Shown here: piece after piece, positions 63,298-64,000 of the stretch | How positions within the stretch are numbered: position 1 is the first letter of the stretch | Layout: each line of letters begins with the position of its first letter | Source of the DNA: Campylobacter showae CSUNSWCD | GTDB taxonomy: Bacteria; Campylobacterota; Campylobacteria; Campylobacterales; Campylobacteraceae | Direction of reading: 5' to 3' | Length of the DNA stretch: 64,000 bases | Assembly: GCF_000313615.1 (NCBI RefSeq) | Contig: NZ_AMZQ01000008.1 | Location: 124,001 to 188,000 of the forward strand | The notes under the pieces: model-generated | Seen by the model: only the letters and a program-made list of their open reading frames with translations | Databases searched by the model: none | What the model was told of the DNA's origin: nothing | Program-made: the position numbers and the translations under genes

Positions 63298-64000
63298 AGT
63301 ACAGGTATCAAGTATATCAATTATGTTATTTGCAATTGCATGGATAACAGTAACGGCAACAGAATTACCAAACTGTTTGTAACTTTGAGTATCACTTACA
63401 GGAATGATATAGTTTTCGGGGAAGCCTTGAAGTCTTGCAGCTTCACGAGGTGTTAGTTTTCGTGGATTTTTTCCTTTTTGCTCAATAAGTATTTCACTCC
63501 CGTCTTTATAATATCTTGCAGATAATGTATTTGTATAAGGACTGTTTTCATTGAACAATGTGTAACCAAATCCATTTCCCTTTATTTTATGTTCTTTCTT
63601 TCGTCGTTGATGACCTTGCCAAAGTGCATTTGAAATGGTGTATTTAGTATCAACATTTTGCTCTAAAATATTTCCCACAGAAACATCTGGGCAGGGAGGA
63701 ATTGGAAAAGAAAAATCTTTATAGTTATCTATTTTATCCTTATCAAATCCAACAATGTAAATACGCTCTCTATTTTGTGGAACACCGAAGTCTTTTGCTT
63801 TAAGTATAATAGAATGAACATCGTAGTTTAAATCCTTTAATGTTTTTTCTATTGTTTTATAGGTACGACCTTTATCGTGAGATTTTAGGTTTTTGACATT
63901 TTCAAGAAGAAATGCCTTAGGTCGTTTCTCTTTAATAATTCTTGCAATTTCAAAAAATAATGTTCCACGAGTATCTTCAAAACCAAGCTTTTTACCGGCT
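63280..64000 (-). CDS. DNA (cytosine-5) methyltransferase, C-terminal part (runs off the window)
   Basis: The 239 visible residues lack the N-terminus, which lies to the right of the window. Motif IV appears as FLLENVKNLKSHDKG, then VPQNRERIYIVGF (motif VIII region), a variable target-recognition stretch, motif IX RKLTPREAARLQGFPENY and motif X YKQFGNSVAVTVIHAIA. It methylates cytosine C5 in DNA and may belong to a restriction-modification system or act alone as an anti-restriction cargo gene of the element. A GTG at 63678 could look like a start but is internal. Codon use is AT-rich like the recombinase. Confidence 0.92.
   Translation of the reverse strand, partial: AGKKLGFEDTRGTLFFEIARIIKEKRPKAFLLENVKNLKSHDKGRTYKTIEKTLKDLNYDVHSIILKAKDFGVPQNRERIYIVGFDKDKIDNYKDFSFPIPPCPDVSVGNILEQNVDTKYTISNALWQGHQRRKKEHKIKGNGFGYTLFNENSPYTNTLSARYYKDGSEILIEQKGKNPRKLTPREAARLQGFPENYIIPVSDTQSYKQFGNSVAVTVIHAIANNIIDILDTCTKKEID

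Noticed and set aside
63280-63678. Methyltransferase fragment starting at the GTG at 63678
   Set aside because: The same frame stays open to the window end and contains motifs IV and VIII, so the GTG is an internal valine.

Overview
The window comes from a Campylobacter chromosome. The evidence is a NrfH/NrfA nitrite reductase with five CXXCH haem motifs, a futalosine-type MqnP prenyltransferase, CheV, and gene orders that I recall from C. jejuni: cheV-(phosphoesterase)-greA-lpxB, surE-thiF family, trxB to mqnP to miaA, fabZ-lpxA-clpX-mreB-mreC-carB. Most of the window has a fairly high GC for the genus and is littered with AAATTT-type words. That fits the oral C. rectus/showae/curvus/concisus group better than C. 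jejuni; the species is not determined.

Layout. 1-3310 (minus strand): partial cheV, an LpxH-like phosphoesterase, greA, lpxB and an LprI-like periplasmic protein. 3463-5703: nrfHA operon. 6096-11429 (plus): surE-tcdA, mobA-pldA, a SUKH-domain protein and menA. 11565-15600: YceI, then glycerate kinase and a GntP-family permease on the minus strand. 16062-16949: a frameshifted membrane-anchored gene and a mini-ORF. 17332-31472 (minus): a long housekeeping block with trxB/trxA, homoserine dehydrogenase, an aminotransferase, rRNA methylation (rlmB, rsmI, rsmE), rpmE, queD, queE, moaA and mqnP. 31563-41749 (plus): miaA, queH, fabZ, lpxA, clpX, mreB, mreC, carB. 41966-51829: membrane proteins, an EamA exporter, a short Sua5/YrdC-like protein, an ankyrin protein, an M16 peptidase, dapB and purF.

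At 52062 a tRNA-Met(CAT) gene is followed by a sharp change to AT-rich DNA. From 52405 to 61355 lies a cluster of eight unrecognised proteins. They fall into family A (four copies), family B (three copies) and one EF-hand protein. An A gene is followed by a B gene three times. The first gene has a good sigma-54 promoter and two others have good sigma-28 (FliA) promoters, so I infer a flagellar-regulon cluster whose products may leave the cell through the flagellar export apparatus. The last A gene is cut at its 5' end where a Firmicutes-type mobile element begins. That element shows a large serine recombinase split by one in-frame stop codon and a partial cytosine-5 DNA methyltransferase that runs off the window.

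A second unusual system is a family of intergenic elements filling three gaps between co-directional genes (gntP-garK, miaA-queH, dapB-purF). Each gap holds an inverted pair of copies. Each copy carries a hairpin whose arms differ in sequence but stay complementary, and one end lies directly before a start codon and includes its Shine-Dalgarno sequence.
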